Of a DNA stretch of 64,000 nucleotides, positions 16,740 to 24,948 are shown piece by piece. Each line of letters opens with the position of its first letter. The stretch's first letter is position 1. This DNA comes from Clostridia bacterium (GTDB lineage Bacteria; Bacillota_A; Clostridia; Oscillospirales; CAG-272): positions 62,001 to 126,000 of the forward strand of contig JAFTUD010000013.1 of NCBI GenBank assembly GCA_017466455.1, in the 5' to 3' direction. The notes below the pieces were generated by a model. It was not told the DNA's origin and made no database searches. It worked only from the letters and a program-made list of their open reading frames with translations. Position numbers and translations under genes: made by a program.

Positions 16740-17831
16740 ATGGAAAGATGGAGTAAGGAAAGGGCGTGGGAGTGGTACAACGCTCGCCCTTGGATAAGAG
16801 GCTGTAACTACATGTGCGCTGATGCTGTAAACAGGGTTGATATGTGGCAGGCACTGCACTTTGACGAATATTTAAAGTCCACCGAAAACGAGCTTGCTTT
16901 AATGCGTGAGCTTGGGTTTAACAGCGTGAGGGTTATTCTTGAATTTGTCGTTTGGCAAAAGGAGCATGACTCGTTTCTTGAGCGATTTGAGAGGTACATT
17001 TCCCTGCTTGACAAGTACGGAATTTCATGTATGGTAACGCTTGCAAATGACTGTATGCCACCAAAATCACCCGAATGGAAGATGCCCGATATAGGTGAGC
17101 AGGAGTATGCGCTCGGCTATCACGGTGGGCGCAAGCGCTCACAGCATGGAAATCATTCCGAGCCTGCTCCGCACTACTATTTTGATGATAGCGAGCTTTG
17201 TGAGCAGTACTTTGATATGGTGCGCGAGATTGTGACGCTTTACAAGGACGACCCCCGTATTCTTATGTGGGATTTGTTTAACGAGCCGGGCAATTCAAGG
17301 CGCGAAAATATCACTATGCCATATCTTGTGCGAATGTTTGAAACGGTGCGCAAGATAAATCCGTCACAACCGCTAACTGTCGGTGCGTGGTGGTTTGACA
17401 CCGAGGATTTTCACACGAGCGAGCTTAATACCTACGCACTTGAAAACTCGGACATTATCTCCTACCATTGCTATGCTACGTATGAGGAGCATGTGCGCAT
17501 TATCAAGCACTTAAAGCGACTTGAGCGCCCTTTAATCAACACAGAGTGGCTTGCAAGGTGTACGGGAAACACGGTATTTGAGAATTTTCCGCTATTCTAT
17601 CTTGAAAATATCGGTTGCTACAACTGGGGCTTTGTCGCAGGCAAGTATCAAACATACGAGCCATATGAGGCGCATTGGGATTGGTACGAAAGCGACAAAA
17701 GAGCGCCTATTGACTTTACAAAGTGGTTTCACGACCTATATCGCCCGAGCTTAAAGCCATACGACCCGAGGGAAACGGAGCTTATTTCTCGCTTTTGTCA
17801 CCTTGCGGATAAGGATTTTTCGGGTAAATAA
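16740..17831 (+). CDS. Glycoside hydrolase, GH5/clan A-like
   Basis: 363-residue TIM-barrel glycosidase. MWDLFNEPGN carries the Asn-Glu pair (acid/base) of clan GH-A, and LINTEWLAR late in the barrel offers the nucleophile Glu; FNSVRVILEFVVW is the usual strand-2 Arg motif. Clan A covers cellulases, mannanases and xylan-active enzymes, so the exact substrate is open. There is no signal peptide, so it should act on imported oligosaccharides. GGGGGTAATT right before the ATG at 16740 fixes the start, 16 codons inside the longest frame. Confidence 0.85.
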   Translation: MERWSKERAWEWYNARPWIRGCNYMCADAVNRVDMWQALHFDEYLKSTENELALMRELGFNSVRVILEFVVWQKEHDSFLERFERYISLLDKYGISCMVTLANDCMPPKSPEWKMPDIGEQEYALGYHGGRKRSQHGNHSEPAPHYYFDDSELCEQYFDMVREIVTLYKDDPRILMWDLFNEPGNSRRENITMPYLVRMFETVRKINPSQPLTVGAWWFDTEDFHTSELNTYALENSDIISYHCYATYEEHVRIIKHLKRLERPLINTEWLARCTGNTVFENFPLFYLENIGCYNWGFVAGKYQTYEPYEAHWDWYESDKRAPIDFTKWFHDLYRPSLKPYDPRETELISRFCHLADKDFSGK

Positions 17832-17846
17832 CATCTTAAAAACAAA

Positions 17847-17882
17847 CACAGGGTGCTAAATTTAGCACCCTGTGGCTTTTTT
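17847..17882 (+). terminator. Terminator of the GH5-like gene
   Basis: Perfect 14-bp inverted repeat CACAGGGTGCTAAA (17847-17860 / 17861-17874), then GCTTTTTT. Confidence 0.85.
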
Positions 17883-17951
17883 GAGCGATTTTAAAGTGAT
17901 TTTTTGAGCGATTTTCAAGTGATTTTTTGAGCGATTTTCAAGTGATTTTTT
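17883..17951 (+). repeat. 23-bp tandem repeat, three copies
   Basis: Units GAGCGATTTTMAAGTGATTT plus TTT at 17883-17905, 17906-17928 and 17929-17951, differing at one base. A degenerate fourth copy (GAGTGGCTTTTAGTAGCC) follows at 17952. It lies in the convergent space between the GH5-like and YjbR genes, directly after the terminator. No coding frame runs through it. Confidence 0.9.
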
Positions 17952-18009
17952 GAGTGGCTTTTAGTAGCCTTGTGCGATTTTAGCGACCCTGCGAGTGACC
18001 CTTACGGGG

Positions 18010-18666
18010 CTATTTTTTCGTTAGATTATAGCTCCTATCAACGAGGGCGAAAAGGTCGGCATCATCAAGCGTGCCATTTAGCAAAACGCTGACCCAGTGT
18101 CGCTTATTCATATGATATGCTCGGAAAATTGTGCGATTATCTATGCTTTTCTCAATCAAGTCGGGCTCGAGCTTCAAATTCACAACCTCGCACATCTTCT
18201 CGGAGTCAATTCCAAGCCTGTTCAGTGTGATTTTAAGAAGGGCGAGGAACCATTTTCCGTTATCACCGTGCCTTGCAATTCCGTTACCGTCACCAAACGG
18301 AAAATCAAGCTCCGCTTCGTATTTTTCCTTGACATAGCGAGCAAGCCTGTTTGACTGCTCAAAATCAAAGGGCTCTCCTCCTTTTTCAAGCGCGGATACG
18401 GTGCGCGCCTCTATCGCTTTATACCCGTTTCTTACTCTTGCTACAAAATCTCCGTCGCTTGCGGTGTTATGCAGGACATATTCCTCTCCGTATTCATCAT
18501 AGACCGCGCCGAAAAGCGCGCTTGATTTATAAATCAGCCTAACCGTCATATTCGTATCGTTAAGCGCCTCGCTATACTCATAAGCATCAGTGCCCGTGTG
18601 GCAAAAGCCGAGGGCTATAAGTGAGGATTTTTCTATTTTTTTAGAGTTTACCTCTATACGCTTCAT
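18010..18666 (-). CDS. MmcQ/YjbR-family protein
   Basis: 218-residue protein. The C-terminal ~110 residues carry the YjbR fold signature: EVVNLKLEPDL, AYHMNKRHWVSV and LVDRSYNLT. The N-terminal ~100 residues form the extra region (EEYVLHNTASDGDFVARVRN) seen in the longer Firmicutes members. The fold is CyaY-like and often annotated as DNA-binding, but no member has a settled function. It is monocistronic with its own promoter at 18693-18721. Confidence 0.88.
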   Translation of the reverse strand: MKRIEVNSKKIEKSSLIALGFCHTGTDAYEYSEALNDTNMTVRLIYKSSALFGAVYDEYGEEYVLHNTASDGDFVARVRNGYKAIEARTVSALEKGGEPFDFEQSNRLARYVKEKYEAELDFPFGDGNGIARHGDNGKWFLALLKITLNRLGIDSEKMCEVVNLKLEPDLIEKSIDNRTIFRAYHMNKRHWVSVLLNGTLDDADLFALVDRSYNLTKK

Positions 18667-18692
18667 TTTTTACCCCCTGTGGCTTTTTCTTA

Positions 18693-18721
18693 ATTTTACC
18701 ACCTATTTGGAGAAAAATCAA
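18693..18721 (-). promoter_or_regulatory. Promoter of the YjbR gene
   Basis: Minus strand TTGATT (18716-18721), 17 bp, TAAAAT (18693-18698); GGGGGT acts as ribosome site before the ATG. Confidence 0.78.
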
Positions 18722-18737
18722 CCGTTTGGAAAATTTT

Positions 18738-18813
18738 AGCGCATGATGCGCTTGTCGTGCTTGACTTCTATACGGAAGTATGTTAAAATTACCTTAATGA
18801 GGACTTTGTCCTC
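18738..18813 (+). promoter_or_regulatory. Promoter, operator-like palindrome and leader hairpin of the GH43 operon
   Basis: TTGACT (18761-18766), 17 bp, TAAAAT (18784-18789). Just upstream is a 15-bp palindrome AGCGCATGATGCGCT (18738-18752), a possible binding site for a sugar-responsive regulator. The transcript should begin with a GAGGAC-TTT-GTCCTC-type hairpin (18799-18813), which could shield its 5' end. Confidence 0.7.
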
Positions 18814-18836
18814 AAATCTTAAAATAAGGATATGCT

Positions 18837-20432
18837 ATGATTACTGCTACTAACCCTATTATCCCGGGCTTTCACCCCGACCCGTCAATTTTAAGAGTTG
18901 GCGAGGACTATTTTATTGCGACCTCAACCTTTCAGTGGTTTGCGGGCGTACAGCTTTATCACTCACGCGACCTTGTGAATTGGGAAGCGCTTCCCTCACC
19001 CTTAAACCGTGTATCTCAGCTTGATATGCAGGGAAATCCGAACTCGGGCGGTGTTTGGGGTCCTTGCCTTTCCTACTGTGACGGAATTTTCTATCTCGTT
19101 TACACGAACACAAGGAATTTCCACGGAATTTTCAAGGACACGCCTAACTATGTCGTGACAACGAGGGATATTTTCTCGGGTGAGTGGAGTGAGCCGATTT
19201 ATCTAAATTCAAGCGGATTTGACCCGTCAATGTTCCACGACATAGACGGTAAAAAATATCTTCTCAATATGCGTTGGGACCACCGAATGGAGAAAAACGA
19301 TTTTTCTGGTATTCTTATGCAGGAGTTTGACCCTGTGGCTGGGTGTCTTGTCGGCGAGGTAAGACAAATTTTTGACGGCACGCCTATCGGCGCGACCGAG
19401 GCTCCGCACCTTTACAGGCACGGTGAGTATTACTATCTTATGCTTGCCGAGGGCGGAACGATGTATAACCACGGAGTTCAGCTTGCGCGCTCAAGGAGCA
19501 TTTGGGGACCCTATGAAGCCGACCCTATGCCACTTCTGACAACGAGAAACAACCCCGAAAGTCCGCTTCAAAGAACGGGACACGCCTCGCTAATCGATAC
19601 GCCAAGGGGCGAGTGGTATGTGGCTTACCTTTCCTGCCGACCTATCACCGAAAAAAGCCGTTCTATTCTCGGCAGAGAAACATCAATTGCTCCTGTCGTT
19701 TGGGACAGTGACGGCTGGCTTCGCCTAAAAGATGGCGGAGTTGTTCCGCCTGTTTGCGTTGATATTGACCTTGATGAGGTCAAATACGCACCGCTTCCGA
19801 GCCGTGACTACTTCAAATGCGACACACTCCCCCACCATTATAAGAGCCTCAGGCTTCCGCTTGACAGAATAGGCTCTCTTAGCGAAAGGGCGGGATATCT
19901 GCGACTTTACGGTCAAGAGGCGATTACCTCTTGGAATAATCAGAGCCTTGTCGCAAGGCGCTTACAGCACTTTGATGCGCAGGCGACGACACGCTTTGAG
20001 TTTGACCCTAAGACATTTCAGCAAATGGCGGGTCTTACCGTAATTTACGACACATATAATTTCTTCTACCTCTATATGTCAAGAGATGAGGAGAGTGGCG
20101 AAAATTGCCTTAGAATTATCGTGCGTGACAACCTCAAATTCTACAACCCCATAGAGGGCGGACGCGTGCTGATTGGCGACGCTAAGAGCGTTTACCTTCG
20201 CGCGCACATTCACGGGCTTTTGCTTGATTTTTCATACTCGCTTGACGGAAAGGAATTTACCCCTCTTGCAAGCGACCTTGACGCAAGCGACCTTAGCGAT
20301 GAGGCGTATGGCGAAATCGGTCACGAGGGACATACGGGTACATTTGTCGGCATGGCGTGCCAAGACCTTAGCGGACTTCGCGCGTGCGCTGATTTTGAGT
20401 TTTTTGAATACATTCAAGGAGATGAAAAATAA
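18837..20432 (+). CDS. xynB: GH43 beta-xylosidase (subfamily 11-like)
   Basis: 531-residue inverting glycosidase with a five-bladed propeller (about 1-310) and a C-terminal jelly-roll. The three catalytic acids are visible: D15 in GFHPDPS (base), D129 in SGFDPSMF (pKa modulator), E188 in GATEAPHLY (acid). Length and the C-terminal domain match GH43_11 beta-xylosidases, which release xylose from xylo-oligosaccharides; alpha-arabinofuranosidase side activity is common. No signal peptide, hence intracellular. Its stop and the ATG of the esterase gene share a base (TAATG), so the two are translationally coupled. Confidence 0.92.
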   Translation: MITATNPIIPGFHPDPSILRVGEDYFIATSTFQWFAGVQLYHSRDLVNWEALPSPLNRVSQLDMQGNPNSGGVWGPCLSYCDGIFYLVYTNTRNFHGIFKDTPNYVVTTRDIFSGEWSEPIYLNSSGFDPSMFHDIDGKKYLLNMRWDHRMEKNDFSGILMQEFDPVAGCLVGEVRQIFDGTPIGATEAPHLYRHGEYYYLMLAEGGTMYNHGVQLARSRSIWGPYEADPMPLLTTRNNPESPLQRTGHASLIDTPRGEWYVAYLSCRPITEKSRSILGRETSIAPVVWDSDGWLRLKDGGVVPPVCVDIDLDEVKYAPLPSRDYFKCDTLPHHYKSLRLPLDRIGSLSERAGYLRLYGQEAITSWNNQSLVARRLQHFDAQATTRFEFDPKTFQQMAGLTVIYDTYNFFYLYMSRDEESGENCLRIIVRDNLKFYNPIEGGRVLIGDAKSVYLRAHIHGLLLDFSYSLDGKEFTPLASDLDASDLSDEAYGEIGHEGHTGTFVGMACQDLSGLRACADFEFFEYIQGDEK

Positions 20433-21175
20433 TGGAAATCAAATACATCACCCCCGAAATTACGCCCGATACGCTTAGCTCCTATGCATATACCAACTTT
20501 TCAAAAATCGAGGGCGAGATACGGGCTATCGCGCTTGATTTCCACGGGCTTGGCTCGTGCGGAATGAAGAAGGACGACAGCGATTTTGACCTTGAAATGG
20601 CAAAGCACGGAATTTTGGTAATTTTTCCATACTACGGTCCTTGGAGCTGGATGAACTCCGTTGCTGTAAAATTCGTTGACAAAGTTGTTGAGGTGGCGTG
20701 CGAAAAATACTCGCTTGACCTTGATAAAATAAGACTGCTTTCCACAGGCGGTTCAATGGGCGGACATAGCGCGCTGATTTACACGGTGTACGCAAATCGC
20801 ACGCCCGATGCCTGCATTACGAACTGCCCTGTGTGCGATTTTAAGTTCCACGCGACCGAGCGTGAGGACCTGCCCCGTACGGTTTATCTTGCCTTTTCGG
20901 GTGAGGGCACGGACCTTGAAACGGCTATTGAGCTACACTCGGCATATCACCTTGCGGGTAAGATGCCCGATATTCCTTATGTGGTTTTGCACGGAACAAG
21001 GGACGGCGCGGTGAACAAGGAAATGCACTCCGACAGATTTGTTGCGCGTATGCGTGAGCTTGGCAAGAGAGTTGAGTATATGGAGATTGAGGGCATGGAG
21101 CATTGCTGGCTTAATCCGTTTCCCGAGGCGAAGCGCGCATATTACGACAAGTTCATTGAACTTGCTACAAAATGA
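20432..21175 (+). CDS. Alpha/beta-hydrolase, putative esterase
   Basis: 247-residue alpha/beta-hydrolase. The nucleophile elbow is G-G-S108-M-G-G, the acid is probably Asp in LHGTRDGAV, and the His is in GMEHCWLN. The fold resembles prolyl-oligopeptidase/acetyl-xylan-esterase relatives. Coupling by TAATG to the GH43 xylosidase makes removal of acetyl or other esters from xylo-oligosaccharides a reasonable inference. No signal peptide. Confidence 0.85.
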   Translation: MEIKYITPEITPDTLSSYAYTNFSKIEGEIRAIALDFHGLGSCGMKKDDSDFDLEMAKHGILVIFPYYGPWSWMNSVAVKFVDKVVEVACEKYSLDLDKIRLLSTGGSMGGHSALIYTVYANRTPDACITNCPVCDFKFHATEREDLPRTVYLAFSGEGTDLETAIELHSAYHLAGKMPDIPYVVLHGTRDGAVNKEMHSDRFVARMRELGKRVEYMEIEGMEHCWLNPFPEAKRAYYDKFIELATK

Positions 21176-21186
21176 ATACAAACAAA

Positions 21187-21215
21187 AAAATCACCGATTT
21201 ACATCGGTGATTTTT
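21187..21215. terminator. Bidirectional terminator
   Basis: Stem TCACCGAT (21191-21198) / ATCGGTGA (21203-21210) with A- and T-runs, between the convergent esterase and LRR-protein genes. Confidence 0.88.
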
Positions 21216-21236
21216 ATTATTTATTTGGGGTGGCAA

Positions 21237-23147
21237 TTAGTCCTTTTTGGAAAGATATGCCTTTATTTTTTCAAGTGTGAGTGTGTAGAGTGAAACGCCT
21301 GGGGTTACCTCAACAAGTTCGTCCTCACTACTGTCAATTCCGTGTTGAATATACTTAATGGTGTTTGCAGTTTCGCTATCGTTATCGTAATCGGCAATTA
21401 CATATGCGCAAATAACGAGATTGAGGTTTGATGCGCTTTCGGGAGTGAAGCCGTTTAATGCCATGTTGAACGAGCTATACTCTCTGCTTGAAAGTTCAAC
21501 CATTATTCCTTTTTCCGTTGCCAAAACATACTCACCATTTTCAACTTTTGTAAGTGAGCCGACATTTTCCGCATTCGCGATTATGATACCGATTTTAGCA
21601 TTGGAAACAAGTGATTCGTAAAGCTCAAGCGCACCGAGGTTGATGATATATCCACCGTCAATTCCTGTGCCGTCGTTCTTTACGGAATAGCCCTTTGTGG
21701 TGATAATCGGTGTTGCTCCGTTATCGGTTGATGTTTCGGTGCATCTTGCACACTTGATTGTTCTTGTTCCGTTTTTATCAAATGATACATACTGAACGCC
21801 GACAACTATTGCGCTTTTATCAGTGTCAAATTCGTGAATGGTTGAGTCAGTTTCACCATCGGCGATGCCCATTTTTGCTCCACAGAAGCAATATTCTTGA
21901 ACTGTGCCTGCCTCGGTGCAGTTTCCGTGGGTGATTTCCTCGGATTTTCTAACATCGGCAAAGTGTTTAAAGAGGTCGCTTGACCAAGAGGTTTGATATG
22001 CTCTTCCCGCTTGACCCGATGCGCAGGAATACATGATTATATCATCGTGTGAACCATCGAAGGTAAATGTTGGATTAAAATTGCCAACAGTATCATTCGG
22101 ATTTGCGAAAACAAAGTTCGTATAACTACTTGATGAGTCGGCATATCCCTTGAAATCGGTCATATTACCAAGGAAAATAATTGTCCTTGGGTTTTCAACA
22201 GTTCCGCCTATGCTAAGGAACGACCTATTATCCGCAACCGCTGTATAGGTAGTTGGGAATACGACAATGTCGTTTATGTTTGACAAGCCTCTAAACAATT
22301 GGTCACCGCAAGATGCGAACTTTGATGGCATATAGTAAACTTCCGGCTTTTCCACCTCATCGGGGTTGTCAAATCTTTCGTTGGTGAAGAAAAGTTTAGT
22401 TAGTTTTGTTCCGTTTCCATATGCTCCGCATTGGAATGTGTTCCAGTCCGTGCCTGTTCCAAAGCTTACCAAGTTATTAGGCAAGTGAACAGGACCAAGG
22501 TTAACGCAACCGATAAATGTTGCATTATACATATGTGTAATGGAGTCGGGTAGGCAAATTCCTTTAAGAGATGTGCAACCGTTAAATGCGGAGTTGTTAA
22601 GAGAGGTAATCATATTATTTTCTCCAAACTCAACCCATTCAAGTTTAGTGCATCCTCTAAACGCATTTACATGTAGGTCATCAAGTGAAAGAGGAATTTT
22701 TACATAAACGAGGTTTGTGTGGCCGGAAAATGTTCCCGTTTCACCACTGCCCCAAAAGTCTGTGCATCCCTCGGGAACTTCAACTGCGACAAAACTTGTT
22801 TTATCATAAGTAGCGCCACAGGGGTTGTTATCGTTTATTGTTTTGTAATCCCTGGAGAATAGAGTTTTAAGGCTTGAGTTGATTGACATAAAGTAGTAGG
22901 TCGGGTATGTGTGAATTCCCTTTTCGCAAGAACAAAGAACGGTTGCTCTTGACTCCTTACTTGTCGCTTGTGGGGAATACATTACGGTTGTGATGTAATC
23001 CTTACCATTGTTTTCGGCGTATTTTTCAAAGTAGTCGATGTGTTCAACTTCTCCAAAATCGTAGGTATACGCCTCAGCGCTTACCGCTACTGCAAGTGTC
23101 AAGCACACAAGAGTAGCAAGCATTAAGACTAAAAATAATTTTTTCAT
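21237..23147 (-). CDS. Secreted LRR (BspA-type) surface protein with C-terminal KGYS domain
   Basis: 636-residue protein with an N-terminal signal peptide (MKKLFLVLMLATLVCLTLA… cut near VSAEA). The middle has irregular BspA/LRR_5-type repeats (AFRGCTKLEWVEF, AFNGCTSLKGICLPDSIT, TFIGCVNLGPVHLP). A Cys-rich segment follows (NCTEAGTVQEYCFCGAKMG … IKCARC), then a ~150-residue C-terminal domain starting at TKGYSVKNDG. That domain is shared with the protein at 58629-60245 and I do not recognise it. No sortase motif is seen. I chose the ATG at 23147 (GGAGAG before it, and it opens the signal peptide). It has a poly-G promoter element and a leader hairpin. Confidence 0.88.
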   Translation of the reverse strand: MKKLFLVLMLATLVCLTLAVAVSAEAYTYDFGEVEHIDYFEKYAENNGKDYITTVMYSPQATSKESRATVLCSCEKGIHTYPTYYFMSINSSLKTLFSRDYKTINDNNPCGATYDKTSFVAVEVPEGCTDFWGSGETGTFSGHTNLVYVKIPLSLDDLHVNAFRGCTKLEWVEFGENNMITSLNNSAFNGCTSLKGICLPDSITHMYNATFIGCVNLGPVHLPNNLVSFGTGTDWNTFQCGAYGNGTKLTKLFFTNERFDNPDEVEKPEVYYMPSKFASCGDQLFRGLSNINDIVVFPTTYTAVADNRSFLSIGGTVENPRTIIFLGNMTDFKGYADSSSSYTNFVFANPNDTVGNFNPTFTFDGSHDDIIMYSCASGQAGRAYQTSWSSDLFKHFADVRKSEEITHGNCTEAGTVQEYCFCGAKMGIADGETDSTIHEFDTDKSAIVVGVQYVSFDKNGTRTIKCARCTETSTDNGATPIITTKGYSVKNDGTGIDGGYIINLGALELYESLVSNAKIGIIIANAENVGSLTKVENGEYVLATEKGIMVELSSREYSSFNMALNGFTPESASNLNLVICAYVIADYDNDSETANTIKYIQHGIDSSEDELVEVTPGVSLYTLTLEKIKAYLSKKD

Positions 23148-23161
23148 GATTTTCTCTCCTT

Positions 23162-23289
23162 GCAGGGAAGCCCCTGCGGGCATATAATGTTATTAAACAT
23201 ATATTACCATATGACACGCAGTATGTCAAGACAATTTGCACAAAATATTCTACCCCCCCCCCCGATTTTTGTGCAATATGCACAAAAAT
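23162..23289 (-). promoter_or_regulatory. Promoter with poly-G/TGCACAAAA upstream element, copy A
   Basis: Minus strand TTGACA (23224-23229), 17 bp, TAATAT (23201-23206). Upstream at 23231-23289 are three half-palindromic TTTTGTGCA/TGCACAAAA words around a run of 11 C (23253-23263; G on the coding strand). The same layout precedes the gene at 58629-60245. Between promoter and start a hairpin GCAGGG-AAGC-CCCTGC (23162-23177) ends right before the ribosome site. Confidence 0.75.
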
Positions 23290-23292
23290 GCC

Positions 23293-23389
23293 CATCTCGA
23301 CCAAGGGGAGAGATGGCATAGAGTCAAGGCAATGCCTTGTATATCATCAACACGAATGTGTTGTATCTCATCAATCCGCATAATTTATA
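23293..23389 (+). repeat. Short hairpin array, linker TATMTCATCAA
   Basis: Intergenic stretch of small stem-loops: CATCTC/GAGATG (within 23293-23318), CAAGGCAATGCCTTG (23325-23339) and AACACGAATGTGTT (23349-23362). The last two are each followed by a near-constant linker (TATATCATCAA, TATCTCATCAA). No coding frame is credible here. It is the same style of array as at 37.7, 43.1, 54.6 and 60.7 kb but with another linker. Confidence 0.65.
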
Positions 23390-23410
23390 CCTCCACGGCA
23401 AAAGCAAACA

Positions 23411-23438
23411 AAAACCGCCACAGTGTGGCGGATTTTCT
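23411..23438 (-). terminator. Terminator after the Fic cassette
   Basis: GC-rich inverted repeat CCGCCACA-G-TGTGGCGG (23415-23431) followed on the minus strand by a T-rich tract. An almost identical hairpin ends addA at 54.53 kb. Confidence 0.8.
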
Positions 23439-23441
23439 TTT

Positions 23442-23879
23442 TTATGCGATTGCTATGAGGATTTTCTCCATAAGCGCAAGATTGCCCTCGTAGTTATTAT
23501 CAAGGATTGCCTCTACGATTTCGTGGAGCAGATCCTTATTTATTTTTCCTGCGGCTACATGGTAGGTAATGTTCTCGGTTTGCTTGAAGAAGCGGTTTGC
23601 AAGCTCACCGTATCCGTTTATTTGAAGGAGTGCGACGGGCAAGGTGATTGCAATGCGCTTGTTTCCGTCCTCAAAGGCGTGAAATTTGCACGCGCAGAAG
23701 AACAAATGAGTGATTTTATCGGCACAGGTGGGGTAATAATCATCATTTTGGATATTTTGAAGCACGCTATCAAGCTTGCCAAGGTCTATTTTGCCATACG
23801 CTCCGCCACCGCTATGAATTACGGTCAGGCGGTGAATTTGCTCGGCAATTTCAAGAGAAAAATACTTTTTTAGCTCCAT
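23442..23879 (-). CDS. Fic/Doc-family protein
   Basis: 145-residue protein with the Fic-core motif H67-A-F69-E-D71-G-N73-K-R75, followed by ITLPVALLQINGY. The DGNKR form matches Doc-type proteins, known to transfer phosphate to EF-Tu, rather than the HPFxxGNGRxxR form of AMP-transferases. The N-terminal IHSGGGAYGK stretch fits the flap region of Doc-like proteins. There is no C-terminal self-inhibitory helix motif, so inhibition would have to come from a partner. Its start (GGAGAGG before it) overlaps the stop of the next gene upstream (TAATG). It is the last gene of a three-gene cassette. Confidence 0.85.
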   Translation of the reverse strand: MELKKYFSLEIAEQIHRLTVIHSGGGAYGKIDLGKLDSVLQNIQNDDYYPTCADKITHLFFCACKFHAFEDGNKRIAITLPVALLQINGYGELANRFFKQTENITYHVAAGKINKDLLHEIVEAILDNNYEGNLALMEKILIAIA

Positions 23880-24256
23880 TATCCCCTCTCCTTCAGCCTT
23901 ACAAGGCACGCCTCATTTTCTATCATTAGCTCCTCTACCGCCACAAGGCAGGGCTGTGTTGTTTCTATCTCGGTGTAGCGACGCTCATACTCCTGCTCAA
24001 GAACGACGCTTGCGCCACCCGTTTCAAGGTTTATAAAATCAAGCGCAAGGCGGACAAGAAGCATTTTCTTCTCCTCATTGTCGTTATCATATACATCGCT
24101 TACATAATCATCTAAAATAGTGCTGAAATCAGACACACTATCCGCCATTTTGGCAAATTCGCTATCTCTTATATAGAGCTGTTCAAATGCCATATCGCAA
24201 AGCTCCTCACGGTTGAAAACGGATAGAAGCGCGCTTTTTACAAGCTCCTTTTGCAT
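23879..24256 (-). CDS. Hypothetical protein of the Fic cassette (candidate antitoxin)
   Basis: 125-residue, mainly helical, acidic protein (FSTILDDYVSDVYDNDNEEK). I recognise no Phd, AbrB, RHH or HTH domain and no clear S/TxxxE(G/N) Fic-inhibitory motif. The ATG at 24256 is chosen because GGAGGA lies right before it and it starts one base after the upstream stop. Tight coupling (TAATG) to the Fic gene makes it the best candidate partner, but this is inference from position. Confidence 0.7.
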   Translation of the reverse strand: MQKELVKSALLSVFNREELCDMAFEQLYIRDSEFAKMADSVSDFSTILDDYVSDVYDNDNEEKKMLLVRLALDFINLETGGASVVLEQEYERRYTEIETTQPCLVAVEELMIENEACLVRLKERG

Positions 24257-24257
24257 A

Positions 24258-24887
24258 TTATTCCTCCTCCATCGCCCTTTTCCACGGGTCGGTGAAAATT
24301 TTCTTAAAGTATTTTTCCATGGTGTTTGACTCCATCCATGCGTCATTTGTTTCATCATACGGTACGGAGCTGACAAGGCTGTCGCCGTCTATTTCTGCGA
24401 GTGCGAAGAAAATGTGGCTTGCATTTTCGCAAATTTTCTTTAGCGCGTTACCGCCGTTTTTCTTATCGCGCTTTGCATAATTCTCAATAAATTCATTTAG
24501 GTCATCGGAAATAAGCTCCTCGCAAAAGTCAAGGATTTCGTTTGCTCTTTCCTCATCTGCATCCATTAGCATATCGCACAGCGTTTCGGCATTTAGCCTG
24601 TTATCAAGCATCGCCTCAAGCTCTATCGCCTTGGCGTTTATATAAGATGCGAGCGCACCGTGGCAAACGCCCGTGATAAATTCCTTTTCAATGAAGTAAA
24701 CTCCGCCGTCTGCCACCGCGCCCCTTAGGAGCGTTAGCTCAAGCGCGAGAAAAAAGCGCTTTGAAATGCTGGTGACATAAATTACATTTTTCTCGGTTAT
24801 ATCGGGCGCCATTATATGCAGCACCGCACGAATACCGCTTGCCTTTTCCTTTGCTAAATCAAATCTTCTTTGCTCGTTTTCGTTCAT
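24258..24887 (-). CDS. Hypothetical protein, first gene of the Fic cassette
   Basis: 209-residue, largely helical soluble protein of no family I recognise (e.g. VTSISKRFFLALELTLLRGA, ILDFCEELISDDLNEF). No membrane helix, no DNA-binding motif seen. A promoter lies directly upstream. The downstream genes follow with a 1-base gap and a TAATG overlap, so all three are made from one transcript. Confidence 0.75.
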   Translation of the reverse strand: MNENEQRRFDLAKEKASGIRAVLHIMAPDITEKNVIYVTSISKRFFLALELTLLRGAVADGGVYFIEKEFITGVCHGALASYINAKAIELEAMLDNRLNAETLCDMLMDADEERANEILDFCEELISDDLNEFIENYAKRDKKNGGNALKKICENASHIFFALAEIDGDSLVSSVPYDETNDAWMESNTMEKYFKKIFTDPWKRAMEEE

Positions 24888-24919
24888 GTCTTCCCTCTTT
24901 TTAGCTTAGCTTTTCTTAA

Positions 24920-24948
24920 ATTTTACCACACTTTTCTTCCTTTGTCTA
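24920..24948 (-). promoter_or_regulatory. Promoter of the Fic cassette
   Basis: Minus strand TAGACA (24943-24948), 17 bp, TAAAAT (24920-24925). No obvious autoregulatory palindrome overlaps it, unlike typical toxin-antitoxin operons. Confidence 0.7.

Noticed and set aside
21187..21215. Riboswitch or attenuator
   Set aside because: It lies between two convergent stop codons and is a plain hairpin with T-runs on both sides; a shared terminator explains it.
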